The translations under genes and the position numbers were made by a program. The notes under the pieces are model-generated. The model was not told where the DNA came from. It did not search any database and was given only the letters and a program-made list of their open reading frames with translations. Shown here piece after piece: positions 1-8,038 of a DNA stretch of 57,894 nucleotides. Position 1 is the stretch's first letter; every line of letters begins with the position of its first letter. Origin of the DNA: Yinghuangia seranimata (lineage in GTDB: Bacteria > Actinomycetota > Actinomycetes > Streptomycetales > Streptomycetaceae); the NCBI RefSeq assembly GCF_029953285.1, contig NZ_JASAOI010000085.1, positions 1 to 57,894 of the forward strand, written 5' to 3'.

Positions 1-294
1 GGCGCGCTCGGCGAAGCGGACCGGGTGCTCCTTGCGGGGCGACAGCGAGTTGATGCCGGTGCCCAGGTGGATGCGCTCGGTCTTCGCGGCGACGTAGCCC
101 ATCGCGACCTCGGGGGCCGACATGTGGGAGTACTCGGTCAGGGCGTGGTGCTCACCGAACCAGACGTACTTCCAGTTGTGCTTGTCGGCCTTGATCGCGA
201 GCTCCAGCTCACGCATCAGCGCCAGGTGCTCGGAGGGGCGGTCGTGGGCGGCGAGGCCCGGTATGAATCCGTTGAGGAAGAGACCGAACTCCAC
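1..294 (-). CDS. LLM-class flavin-dependent oxidoreductase, N-terminal part
   Basis: The first 98 codons of a luciferase-like TIM-barrel oxidoreductase; the rest lies beyond the left edge. The start is GTG at 294, preceded seven bases upstream by a strong AAGGAGG. The visible protein begins MEFGLFLNGFIPG and contains WFGEHHALTEYS and HLGTGINSLSPRKEHP, typical of the first strands of the bacterial luciferase/F420 superfamily. Such enzymes use FMNH2 or F420 to oxidise or reduce small organic substrates. It is divergent from the amidohydrolase at 542, with inverted TTACACAAA-type boxes between them. The substrate cannot be read from the sequence. Confidence 0.85.
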   Translation of the reverse strand, partial: MEFGLFLNGFIPGLAAHDRPSEHLALMRELELAIKADKHNWKYVWFGEHHALTEYSHMSAPEVAMGYVAAKTERIHLGTGINSLSPRKEHPVRFAERA

Positions 295-397
295 AGGGAG
301 CCCTCCTTGCTGGTCTGGGCTGGTCTTGGCTGGCAGGGTCCGGTCCGGCTGCGCGCAGGCAGGCGTCGCCACGGTCCGGCGGGGGTCGTGGCGTAAC

Positions 398-462
398 GGT
401 TACACAAACCGGTGCGGGCCTCAAGAGCGGGCGGGGCACTCCCTTGCCTTTTTTGTGTAACC
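398..462. promoter_or_regulatory. Inverted 11-bp operator pair between divergent genes
   Basis: GGTTACACAAA (398-408) is repeated as its exact reverse complement TTTGTGTAACC (452-462), about 54 bp centre to centre, or roughly five helical turns. The left copy overlaps a second palindrome, GTAAC-G-GTTAC (393-403). The site sits in the 247-bp gap between the divergent LLM oxidoreductase and amidohydrolase genes, in one of the few AT-rich stretches of this region. I infer a looping repressor or activator site; the regulator is not identified. Confidence 0.5.
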
Positions 463-541
463 CATATTTTATTTCGTCAGGGCGGGCGCCCGAAGCGCGC
501 CCGAGCCCCTTCGCACGGCTTCACCACGAGGAGCACACCCC

Positions 542-1729
542 ATGGCCGTCATCGACGTCGACGCCCACTTCGAACCCGCGCGGGACTGGCTGGACCAGTT
601 CCCGAAGCTGCGGGACCGGCTCCCGGCGTGGCTGCCGGACGACGACCCCGAGTTCGCGCCGAACACGCCCGAGCACTTCGCGTACGCCGCCTTCCCGCTC
701 CGGCAGGCCGCCGCCCGTGACGGGCGCGTCCCGATGTCGGACATGACCACGCCGTTCATGCGGGCGATCTTCCCCGAGGAGCGGCCCGCGGACTTCAACC
801 TCGGCGGGCACTCGCAGTGGCAGGAGGTCGACACCGCCGCCCGCATACGGCTGCTGGACCAGCAGGGCATCGCGCTCCAGAACATCATGAGCGGCCTCGG
901 CATGGTGTACATGTCCCTCATCCGCGATACGGAACTCGGCAAGCTCGCCGTGGGCTCCCTCAACACCCACATGGCCGAGGCGACCGCCGGTCACCGTGAC
1001 CGCCTTCTCCCCGTGACGCTGCTGCGCTACGACGACCTCGACTGGTCGATCCAGGAGCTGACCCGGATGCGCGCGCTCGGCAGCCGCGCCTTCCACGTCA
1101 CCACCGAAGCTGTCGGCGGAGTCCCGCTGTTCCACCGGGACTTCGACCGCTTCTGGTCCACTGCCGAGAACCTCGGCATGATCGCCATCCTGCACGTCGG
1201 CCTCGCGAACGCGGCGTTCGATCCGGGATACGCCAACACCCCCGACCCGAGCGTCCTCACGCACATCGCCACGGCGCAGACCCACCAGATGGGCGAGGTC
1301 TTCCTCAACGCGATGGTCTTCGGGGGAGTCTTCGAACGGCACCCCAAGCTCACCGCGCTCATCGCCGAACTGGGTGTCGGTTGGGTGCCGTACACCGTCG
1401 CCAACATGGACGGTCGGGCCACCCCGGAGTCGGCCGTGTTCCTGCACGAGTACAAGCTGCCGCTGAAGCCTTCGGAGTACGTGCAGCGCAACGTGCGCAT
1501 CACGCCGCTGCCTAACGCGGGCCAGCTGCCCTTCGACCTGTTCGAGCAGTTGCCGGGCGTCGCGGTGTTCTCCTCCGACATCCCGCACTTCGAGGGCAAC
1601 CTGACCCCGGTCGAGTTCTATGAGAAGGAGCTCGCGGAGACGGCGGCCGACGTCCGGGACGGCTTCCTCTCGGGGAACATCGCCGAGTCCTATGCCCGGA
1701 TGGGCGACCCGCTGGCGCTGCCTTCCTGA
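542..1729 (+). CDS. Amidohydrolase-2 family protein (ACMSD-like)
   Basis: A 395-aa member of the amidohydrolase_2 superfamily, which holds metal-dependent TIM-barrel decarboxylases and hydrolases related to ACMSD and resorcylate decarboxylase. Visible metal-site motifs are DVDAHFE at residues 5-11, the strand-5 histidine in LHVG (H218) and the late aspartate in FSSDIPHFEG (D346). Length is normal. The start follows GAGGAGC. An NTF2-like gene lies 49 bp downstream in the same direction. A second, more distant amidohydrolase lies at 9.9-11.1 kb, so the island may remove carboxylates or open rings at two steps. The substrate is unknown. Confidence 0.85.
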   Translation: MAVIDVDAHFEPARDWLDQFPKLRDRLPAWLPDDDPEFAPNTPEHFAYAAFPLRQAAARDGRVPMSDMTTPFMRAIFPEERPADFNLGGHSQWQEVDTAARIRLLDQQGIALQNIMSGLGMVYMSLIRDTELGKLAVGSLNTHMAEATAGHRDRLLPVTLLRYDDLDWSIQELTRMRALGSRAFHVTTEAVGGVPLFHRDFDRFWSTAENLGMIAILHVGLANAAFDPGYANTPDPSVLTHIATAQTHQMGEVFLNAMVFGGVFERHPKLTALIAELGVGWVPYTVANMDGRATPESAVFLHEYKLPLKPSEYVQRNVRITPLPNAGQLPFDLFEQLPGVAVFSSDIPHFEGNLTPVEFYEKELAETAADVRDGFLSGNIAESYARMGDPLALPS

Positions 1730-1778
1730 ACCCCGCGCCCGCGCGCACCGTCCGTATTGATCCGAGGAGACCCGCACT

Positions 1779-2234
1779 ATGCACGACCGCCTTGCCGTCC
1801 ACGAGCTCCTGCAGCGCTGGTGGTTCATCTACGACGAAGGTGACTTCGACGCCTGGGAGGACGCCTTCACCGAGGACGTGTGGTTCACCACCCGGACGGA
1901 CACCGGCAACCACCCGCACGAGGAGTTCATCGCCTCGGACAACCGCGGCCGCGCGGACGTCCTCACGTGGCAGCGCGAGCACCGGCTCGGCAGCCCGTAC
2001 CCGCTGCGCCACAATGGCACGAACATCCACATCACCGCGCAGACGGACGACGAGGTCTCGGTGTCGTCGTACATCTTCGTGACCACGACGCAGGACGGGC
2101 TTCCCTCGAACCTGGCCAGCGGCATCGTTCGAGCCGTGCTGCGGCGCGAGGAGGGGGTGTATCGCTTCGGCGAGGTGCACGTCGTCCTCGACACCATGAA
2201 GGCCGTGACGCTCGCCGAGCACCGAGCGGTTTGA
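1779..2234 (+). CDS. NTF2-like / SnoaL-like fold protein
   Basis: A 151-aa protein of the nuclear transport factor 2-like (SnoaL/ring-hydroxylating dioxygenase beta-like) fold. The N-terminus HDRLAVHELLQRWWFIYDEGD and the following FTEDVWFTT match the family's first helix and strand. Members act as small cone-shaped enzymes (isomerases, dehydratases, cyclases) or as accessory subunits. It follows the amidohydrolase and precedes a bidirectional terminator. GAGGAGACC upstream supports the ATG. No diagnostic catalytic pair could be assigned, so the function within the pathway is open. Confidence 0.75.
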   Translation: MHDRLAVHELLQRWWFIYDEGDFDAWEDAFTEDVWFTTRTDTGNHPHEEFIASDNRGRADVLTWQREHRLGSPYPLRHNGTNIHITAQTDDEVSVSSYIFVTTTQDGLPSNLASGIVRAVLRREEGVYRFGEVHVVLDTMKAVTLAEHRAV

Positions 2235-2251
2235 TCCCGGCCCGGACGACA

Positions 2252-2293
2252 GCGTGGGGCGGAACCGACCATCCGGCCGGCTCCGCCCCACGC
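2252..2293. terminator. Bidirectional hairpin terminator
   Basis: Perfect 12-bp arms GCGTGGGGCGGA (2252-2263) and TCCGCCCCACGC (2282-2293) around an 18-nt loop that can itself pair (CCGGCCGG). It lies between the convergent stops of the NTF2-like gene (2234) and aldehyde dehydrogenase (2321), so it can serve both strands. Confidence 0.8.
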
Positions 2294-2320
2294 GTGTCTC
2301 CTCCGGGCGTGGAGACTGGC

Positions 2321-3745
2321 CTACAGCTGGAGGGACTGCACCTCGTAGTACTCCTCGAGCCCGAGGCGCCCGAACTCCCGCCCGGTTCCCGAGAGTTTCA
2401 TACCGCCGAACGGGGCCGCGGAATTGAAGGCCCCGCCGTTGACGTCGACCTGGCCGCTGCGCAGTCGGCGCGCGACCGAGACGGCGGAGTCCTCGTCCGG
2501 GCCCCACACCGCGCCCGACAGGCCGTACGGCGTGCCGTTGGCGATCCGCACGGCGTCGTCGACGCCCTCGTACGGCAGCACCACGAGCACGGGGCCGAAC
2601 ACCTCCTCCTGGGCGATTTCGCTGCCCGGATCGGCGTCGGCGATGACCGTCGGACGGACGAAATAGCCGCGGTCCAGCCCGTCTGGCACCGCCGCGCCCC
2701 CCGTCGCGATGGCTGCCCCGTCGGCGACGGCCCGGTCGATGAAGCCGCGAACACGGTCGCGCTGCGTCGCGGAGACGAGCGGTCCCTGCTTGGTGGCCGA
2801 CTCGCGGGGGTTGCCGGGGGTGAACCGGGCGGCGATGGCCGCGGCCAGCTCGACGGCCTCGGCGTAGCGCTCGCGGGGGACGAGGAGACGGCTGATCGCC
2901 AGACAGGTCTGCCCGGAGTTGAGCAGGCAGCTGCTTACCGTCGCCTTGACCGCGCGTTCCAGATCGGCGTCGGGGAGGGCGATCGCGGCGGACTTGCCGC
3001 CCAGCTCCAACGCCACGCGCTTGATCCCCCGCGCCGCCGCCGCGGCGACCGCCCGCCCGCCGGCGGTCGAGCCAGTGAAGGAGACCATGTCCACGTCCGG
3101 GTGCCCGGCCAGTGCTGCCCCGATCTCCGGACCGACGCCGCTGACCATATTGAAGACCCCAGGCGGCAGGCCGGCTTCGTGGATGGCTTCCGCCAGGACA
3201 TACGGCACCAGGGGTGCGACCTCGCTGGGCTTGAGAACGACCGTACTGCCACTCAGAAGGGCGGGCACCACCTTGCCGATGGTCTGGAGCAGCGGATAGT
3301 TCCACGGGGTGATGGCCGCGACCACGCCGACGGGGGAGCGGTGGATGCGCGAATTGCGGAACCGGACGGGCTCCTCGATGCCGTCGGCGGCGCCGATGAA
3401 ATCCCGGACGGCGGCCAGCGGAAGCTGCGTCTGGAGCTTGTCGGCGATGCGGTGCGGGGTGCCGACGTCGTCGACGACGGCCTCGGTGAGCTGCGACGCC
3501 CGGGCCTCGAGCGCTTTGTGCAGCGACTCCACGGCGGCGACGCGCTCTGCCTGCGGCCGTGCTCCCCAGGCGTCCTGGGCCGCGCGAGCCGCCGCGACTG
3601 CGCGGTCCGCGTCGGATGCGGACCCACGGGGGACGTAAGCGAACACCTCCTCCGTCGTGGGGTTGGTCACGGCGATCCGATTCTGGCCCGATGCTTCGAA
3701 CCACTGGCCGTCCACGTACAGCGGTTTCGCGGGGGAACGGGACAT
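2321..3745 (-). CDS. Aldehyde dehydrogenase family protein
   Basis: A 474-aa NAD(P)-dependent aldehyde dehydrogenase oxidising an aldehyde to the acid. It shows FTGSTAGG of the cofactor fold, the general-base motif ELGGKS and the nucleophile in SGQTCLAISR. A longer reading is possible to 3829, but the ATG at 3745 has AAGGAGG eight bases upstream and gives a standard N-terminus (SRSPAKPLYVDGQWFEASG). It is divergent from a Zn-alcohol dehydrogenase, so the pair may convert alcohol to aldehyde to acid. A second, dissimilar aldehyde dehydrogenase is at 40.6 kb. Confidence 0.92.
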   Translation of the reverse strand: MSRSPAKPLYVDGQWFEASGQNRIAVTNPTTEEVFAYVPRGSASDADRAVAAARAAQDAWGARPQAERVAAVESLHKALEARASQLTEAVVDDVGTPHRIADKLQTQLPLAAVRDFIGAADGIEEPVRFRNSRIHRSPVGVVAAITPWNYPLLQTIGKVVPALLSGSTVVLKPSEVAPLVPYVLAEAIHEAGLPPGVFNMVSGVGPEIGAALAGHPDVDMVSFTGSTAGGRAVAAAAARGIKRVALELGGKSAAIALPDADLERAVKATVSSCLLNSGQTCLAISRLLVPRERYAEAVELAAAIAARFTPGNPRESATKQGPLVSATQRDRVRGFIDRAVADGAAIATGGAAVPDGLDRGYFVRPTVIADADPGSEIAQEEVFGPVLVVLPYEGVDDAVRIANGTPYGLSGAVWGPDEDSAVSVARRLRSGQVDVNGGAFNSAAPFGGMKLSGTGREFGRLGLEEYYEVQSLQL

Positions 3746-3796
3746 GAAGTGCCTCCTTGCGCGCCCGGGCGGTGCGCCTCGGCGAAGGCCCGGGCC

Positions 3797-3843
3797 TTGA
3801 CGTTCAACCCTGGTGATGATGTATTTCATGTACAGGAATTACA
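3797..3843 (+). promoter_or_regulatory. Promoter with overlapping TGTA-N7-TACA boxes
   Basis: TTGACG (3797-3802) and TGTATT (3820-3825), separated by 17 bp, form a plausible sigma-70-type promoter toward the Zn-dehydrogenase. Two overlapping dyads TGTA-N7-TACA (3820-3834 and 3829-3843) cover the -10 and start region, a position suited to repression. This is inferred from sequence alone. Confidence 0.45.
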
Positions 3844-3925
3844 AGATCCTGTCACCGTCGGGTCACGTGAGGCGCACCGCCTCCGAGCACGCGCAGAGCG
3901 CGGAGACCCAGGAAGGCTGCCTCTC

Positions 3926-5035
3926 GTGTTCGAAGGACGTATCGCGCAATTCGTCGCGCCGAACGAGCCGTTCGAGATCCGTGAAGTCTCCCTCGCCGGC
4001 CGCGGCGTGCGGCCCGGCGAGATTCTCGTCAAGGTGACCCGGGCCAACGTCTGCGGCAGCGACCTGCACGCCTGGCACGGCCGCTTCAACACCCGCGGCC
4101 TGGGCGGCAAGCTGCCCACGGTTCTGGGCCACGAGATGGTCGGGGTGATCGCGGGGCTGGGCGAGGGCGTCTCGCGCGACGCCGACGGCGCGGCGCTGGC
4201 CGAGGGCGCGCGGGTGGTCTTCCCGTACTTCTTCCCGTGTCGCGTCTGCCGATACTGCGTGGCCGGGCGCAGCGCGAGCTGCGCACGCATGACCATGGCG
4301 ATGCTGGCGAGCTCGGCCGAACCGCCCTACTACGTCGGAGGATTCGCGGACTACTTCCTCCTGCCGGCCGGCGCGCTCGTCTACACCGTCCCCGACAGCC
4401 TGTCCGACGAGGTGGTCAGCGGCGCCAACTGCGCGCTCGCCCAGGTCATGCAGGCTTTCGACCGCGCACAGCTCACCTTCGGGGAGACCGTGGTCATCCA
4501 GGGTGCCGGCGGACTTGGCTTGTACGCGACCGCGCTGGCCAAGGCACGCGGGGCCGCCACGGTCGTCGTGGTCGACGCCGTGGCCGAACGCCTGGAGCTG
4601 GCCCGCGAACTCGGTGCTGATGCGGTGGTGGACATCAGTGCCGAGAGTGACGAGCGGGCCCGCGTGAGGCGCGTCCACGAACTCACCGGAGGCGGTGCGG
4701 ACGTCGCGGTCGAACTCGTCGGCTCCCCGGGCGTCGTCAATGAGGGGATCAAGATGCTCGGGCGCTTTGGCCGTTATCTGAGCGTCGGCAACATCGGCCA
4801 CGGCCAGGCGTACGATGCCGACCCGTCGCGTCTCACCCTCACCAACAAGAGCATCATCGGCGTGTCCCTCTACGAGCCGGATGCGCTCGGCAAGAGCCTG
4901 GTGTTCCTCGAATCGGTACGCGACCGGCTGCCCAAGCGCTGGCTGGAGAGCACCACCTTCCCGCTCGCGGAGATCAACGACGCGTTCCTCGCCGCCGACC
5001 GCCGCGAGGTCGTCCGCGCCAGCATCGTGCCGTAG
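3926..5035 (+). CDS. Zinc-binding medium-chain alcohol dehydrogenase
   Basis: A 369-aa medium-chain dehydrogenase/reductase. Catalytic zinc ligands are C43 in NVCGSDLHAW and H69-E70 in LGHEMVG. The structural zinc cysteines C105, C108, C111 and C119 are all present, and the Rossmann motif GAGGLG is at 193-198. I chose GTG at 3926 because AGGAAGG precedes it and the protein then begins at the usual place; the open frame extends much further upstream but without coding character. It is followed 35 bp later by the enoyl-CoA hydratase, heading an operon to 9016. It probably oxidises an alcohol intermediate. Confidence 0.9.
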   Translation: MFEGRIAQFVAPNEPFEIREVSLAGRGVRPGEILVKVTRANVCGSDLHAWHGRFNTRGLGGKLPTVLGHEMVGVIAGLGEGVSRDADGAALAEGARVVFPYFFPCRVCRYCVAGRSASCARMTMAMLASSAEPPYYVGGFADYFLLPAGALVYTVPDSLSDEVVSGANCALAQVMQAFDRAQLTFGETVVIQGAGGLGLYATALAKARGAATVVVVDAVAERLELARELGADAVVDISAESDERARVRRVHELTGGGADVAVELVGSPGVVNEGIKMLGRFGRYLSVGNIGHGQAYDADPSRLTLTNKSIIGVSLYEPDALGKSLVFLESVRDRLPKRWLESTTFPLAEINDAFLAADRREVVRASIVP

Positions 5036-5070
5036 CCCATACGTCTGATTTCGTCACGCCAGGAGCCAGA

Positions 5071-5868
5071 GTGAGTGATTCGGAGAGCCGCGAGCTCGAC
5101 TACCACGTCGCGGACCACATCGCGACGATCACGCTGAACCGCCCGGACCGCAAGAACGCCTTCACCATGGAGGTGGTCGACGCGTGGGCGGACGCGTTGC
5201 GCAGCGCCCAGGCCGACCCGGACGTACGCGTCGTCGTGGTCACCGGCGCGGGAGACGCGTTCTGCTCGGGCGTGGACCTCGAGGCCTTCGCCGAACGCGA
5301 GCGCACGCCGTGGGCGGAGAAGAGCCTGCTGACCGACCGCATCCATCAAGTCGCCTTCGCTGCCGAAGCGTTGACCAAGCCGTACCTCGCCGCGGTCAAC
5401 GGCGTCGCGGTCGGCGCCGGCATGGACATGGCACTCATGGCGGACATCCGCATCGCCGCGCGCTCCGCCCGCTTCAGCGAGGGCTACATCCGTGTCGGCC
5501 TGGTCCCCGGCGACGGAGGCTGCTGGTACCTGCCGCGCATCGTGGGCACGGCGACCGCGCTGCGCCTGCTTTGGACGGGCGACTTCGTCGACGCCGACGA
5601 AGCACTCGGAATGGGCCTGGTGAGCGCCGTGCACGACGACGCCGACTTCGCCGCCTCAGTCCGCGCCTTCGCGGCGCGCCTCGCGGCCCAGCCCCCGGTG
5701 GCCGTCCAGCTGATCAAGCGCGCCGTCCGCGAAGGCGAGCGGCACGACCTGCGCACCGCACTGGACCTCATCTCGTCGCACCAGGCCGTCGTCACCGCGA
5801 CGCAGGACTCCCAGGAGGCACTCGCCGCCTTCCGGGAGAAGCGCCCCGGCACCTACACCGGCCGCTGA
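5071..5868 (+). CDS. Enoyl-CoA hydratase/isomerase family protein
   Basis: A 265-aa crotonase-fold protein. It has ITLNRPDRKNAF at the N-terminus, the oxyanion-hole strands AFCSGVDLEAF and NGVAVGAGMDMAL, and the helix motif ARFSEGYIRVGLVPGDGG. In this motif an Asp occupies the position often held by a catalytic Glu, so hydratase is not certain and an isomerase or hydrolase is possible. The start is GTG with AGGAG nearby. It is separated by 7 bp from an acyl-CoA dehydrogenase, which suggests successive beta-oxidation-like steps. Confidence 0.85.
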   Translation: MSDSESRELDYHVADHIATITLNRPDRKNAFTMEVVDAWADALRSAQADPDVRVVVVTGAGDAFCSGVDLEAFAERERTPWAEKSLLTDRIHQVAFAAEALTKPYLAAVNGVAVGAGMDMALMADIRIAARSARFSEGYIRVGLVPGDGGCWYLPRIVGTATALRLLWTGDFVDADEALGMGLVSAVHDDADFAASVRAFAARLAAQPPVAVQLIKRAVREGERHDLRTALDLISSHQAVVTATQDSQEALAAFREKRPGTYTGR

Positions 5869-5875
5869 GGCGCAC

Positions 5876-6997
5876 ATGACGACCACGACATCACCCGAAG
5901 CACCCGAGCTCGCGGACCTGCGCACCCAAGTCCGCGAACTGACCGGCCAGTGGCGGGCCGACGGCCGCTACGAGCCGCGCAGCGACAACTGGATGCGCGG
6001 CTTCGACCCCGACTTCAGCCGCGAGCTCGCGGCCCGCGGCCTCATCGGCATCACCTGGCCGCGCACATACGGGGGCGGGGGCCGCAGCCAGGCCGCCCGG
6101 CTGGCCGTGAACGAGGAACTCTTGCGCGCGGGCGCCCCCGTCGCCGCGCACTGGATCGGCGACCGGCAGATCGGCCCCGCCGTCCTCCGCCACGGAACCC
6201 CCGAGCTACGGGCGGAGATCCTGCCGGGCATCGCCGCGGCCCGGTACGTCTTCTGCCTGGGCATGAGCGAACCGGAGGCCGGCTCCGACTTGGCCGCGGT
6301 CCGCACCACCGCCGCGCGGGTCGACGGTGGCTGGCGGGTCAACGGGCGGAAGATCTGGACGACCGGCGCCCACAAGGCCACCCATACCTACCTGCTCGCC
6401 CGCACGGAGCGCACCGAGCGCAAGCACGAGGGCCTCACCGAGTTCATCGTGGACATGGACACGCCCGGTATCGAGGTGTCGCCGATCGTCGACCTCGCCG
6501 GTGACCACCACTTCAACGAGATGACCTTCACCGACGTCTTCGTCCCCGAGCACCGGGTGCTCGGTACGGTCGGGAACGCCTGGCGGCAGGTCACCGAGCA
6601 GCTGTCCTTCGAGCGGGGTGGGCCGGAGCGGTTCCTGTCCACGTACCCGCTGTTCGCCCTGACGCTGCGCGACGCCGAGGCGCACGGTGCCGACACCGAG
6701 GAACGGCTCGGCCGGCTCGTCGCCGACCTCGCCACGCTGCGGCGCCTTACGTGGCAGGTGGCCGCGAGTCTCGATCAGGGCGCCGCACCTGTCGTCGACG
6801 CCGCCACCTTGAAGTACCTGGGCAACGCCTTCGAGAACGACGTCGTCGACTTCGCCCGCCGCGTGTGCACACCCGATCGGGCCGAACTGCACGCGGCATG
6901 GGCCCAGGCGTTGCTCGCGTCTCCGGGGTTCACGATCCGAGGCGGCGCCGCCGATGTCCTGCTGTCCATCATCGCCAAACAGGAGACCCGGCCGTGA
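5876..6997 (+). CDS. Acyl-CoA dehydrogenase, larger subunit-like
   Basis: A 373-aa acyl-CoA dehydrogenase with the FAD/substrate motif FCLGMSEPEAGSDLA and the middle-domain strand VNGRKIWTTGAH. It overlaps the next gene by 4 bp (GTGA). The next gene encodes a shorter family member, and such pairs form alpha2beta2 dehydrogenases in actinobacterial steroid side-chain catabolism. I infer the same architecture here. It catalyses FAD-dependent alpha,beta-desaturation of an acyl-CoA, passing electrons to ETF. The acyl group is unknown. Confidence 0.88.
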   Translation: MTTTTSPEAPELADLRTQVRELTGQWRADGRYEPRSDNWMRGFDPDFSRELAARGLIGITWPRTYGGGGRSQAARLAVNEELLRAGAPVAAHWIGDRQIGPAVLRHGTPELRAEILPGIAAARYVFCLGMSEPEAGSDLAAVRTTAARVDGGWRVNGRKIWTTGAHKATHTYLLARTERTERKHEGLTEFIVDMDTPGIEVSPIVDLAGDHHFNEMTFTDVFVPEHRVLGTVGNAWRQVTEQLSFERGGPERFLSTYPLFALTLRDAEAHGADTEERLGRLVADLATLRRLTWQVAASLDQGAAPVVDAATLKYLGNAFENDVVDFARRVCTPDRAELHAAWAQALLASPGFTIRGGAADVLLSIIAKQETRP

Positions 6998-8001
6998 GCG
7001 AGTATGCCGAGGAACTGCGAGGACTCGTCAGCGACGTCGTCGGCGGCACGCCGGTCGAGGCGCGGTCGTCGGATGAGGTGTGGCGCAAGCTGGCCGAGCT
7101 GGGTTTGCCCCTTGTCGGGGTCGACGAGGCTGCGGGCGGGTCCGGCGGGAGCTACGACGACCTCGTGACCGTCGTGCGCGCCCTGGGCGAGCACGCGACC
7201 GGCCTGCCCGTCGGCGAATCCGCCCTCGCGTCATGGGCGCTCGCGCACGACCGCGCCGCGGGGGAGCGGGTAACACTCGCCTTCGGCATGGACGCCGTGT
7301 ACGAGGACGACCTGTCGGTGGTGCGCATCCCCTGCGTCCCCTGGCTGCGGCAGGCGAGCGCAGTTGTTGTCTACGGCCGAAGCGGCGGAGCCACGTACGT
7401 CGACCTCGACGCGCCGGGTGTCGAGGTCCACGAGGGTGTGAACCTGGCCGGCGAGCCACGCGACGACCTGGTGCTGCGCGGCGCGGCGATGCCGAACCTG
7501 CCCGGGGCACCGGACCTGGCGGAGGCTCGTGCCCGCTTCGGACTGCTGAGGTCTGTGGCCGTGGCCGGCGCGGCAGTCGGGGCGTACACGCTGACGCGTG
7601 GATACGTCATGCAGCGCGAGCAGTTCGGGAAGCCGCTTGCCCGCATACCCGCGGTCGCGACCGCGCTGGCCACGATGCGGGTGGCGACCGTGCGACTCGA
7701 CGCCGCCCTGGAACGGGCCGTCGCGAACCTTGCCCGTTCCGGCGGCACCTCGCAGCGGTTCCTCGCCGCCGCGGCCGCCGCCGGAGTCACGGCGGCCGCG
7801 ACCGCGGCCACCTGCGCCCGAACGGCGCACCAGCTGCACGGGGCAATGGGCGTCACGGCCGAGTATCCGCTGCACCACTACACCAAGCGGCTGTGGTCGT
7901 GGCCCGAAGAGGCGGGCGCCGAGGCCGACTGCGCCCGGTACCTGGGGCAGCTCGCGCTCGCCGGGGGAGAGGCGGCCGTGTGGGACGAACTGACCTGCTG
8001 A
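6994..8001 (+). CDS. Acyl-CoA dehydrogenase, short partner subunit
   Basis: A 335-aa acyl-CoA dehydrogenase homologue starting at GTG 6994 within the stop of the preceding gene. It is shorter than the 380-aa norm: the N-terminal helical domain is compact and the middle domain reduced. It keeps YVMQREQFGKPLARIPAV and the C-terminal HQLHGAMGVTAEYPLHHYTKR. This matches partner subunits of heteromeric actinobacterial dehydrogenases, where the active sites need both chains. Translational coupling to the 373-aa subunit supports a 1:1 complex. Confidence 0.82.
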   Translation: MSEYAEELRGLVSDVVGGTPVEARSSDEVWRKLAELGLPLVGVDEAAGGSGGSYDDLVTVVRALGEHATGLPVGESALASWALAHDRAAGERVTLAFGMDAVYEDDLSVVRIPCVPWLRQASAVVVYGRSGGATYVDLDAPGVEVHEGVNLAGEPRDDLVLRGAAMPNLPGAPDLAEARARFGLLRSVAVAGAAVGAYTLTRGYVMQREQFGKPLARIPAVATALATMRVATVRLDAALERAVANLARSGGTSQRFLAAAAAAGVTAAATAATCARTAHQLHGAMGVTAEYPLHHYTKRLWSWPEEAGAEADCARYLGQLALAGGEAAVWDELTC

Positions 8002-8038
8002 GCACGCGAGAACGGAACTGCGAAAGGATCACCGCCCC

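Noticed and set aside
1512-3704. Very long open frame on the minus strand, overlapping the amidohydrolase, NTF2-like and aldehyde dehydrogenase genes.
   Set aside because: Arg/Gly/Pro-rich shadow translation typical of high-GC DNA; the overlapped genes have clear family motifs in the other frames.
1880-3925. Upstream extension of the Zn-dehydrogenase frame to over 1,000 codons.
   Set aside because: No homology-like sequence before VFEGRIAQF; a ribosome site and normal N-terminus occur at 3926.
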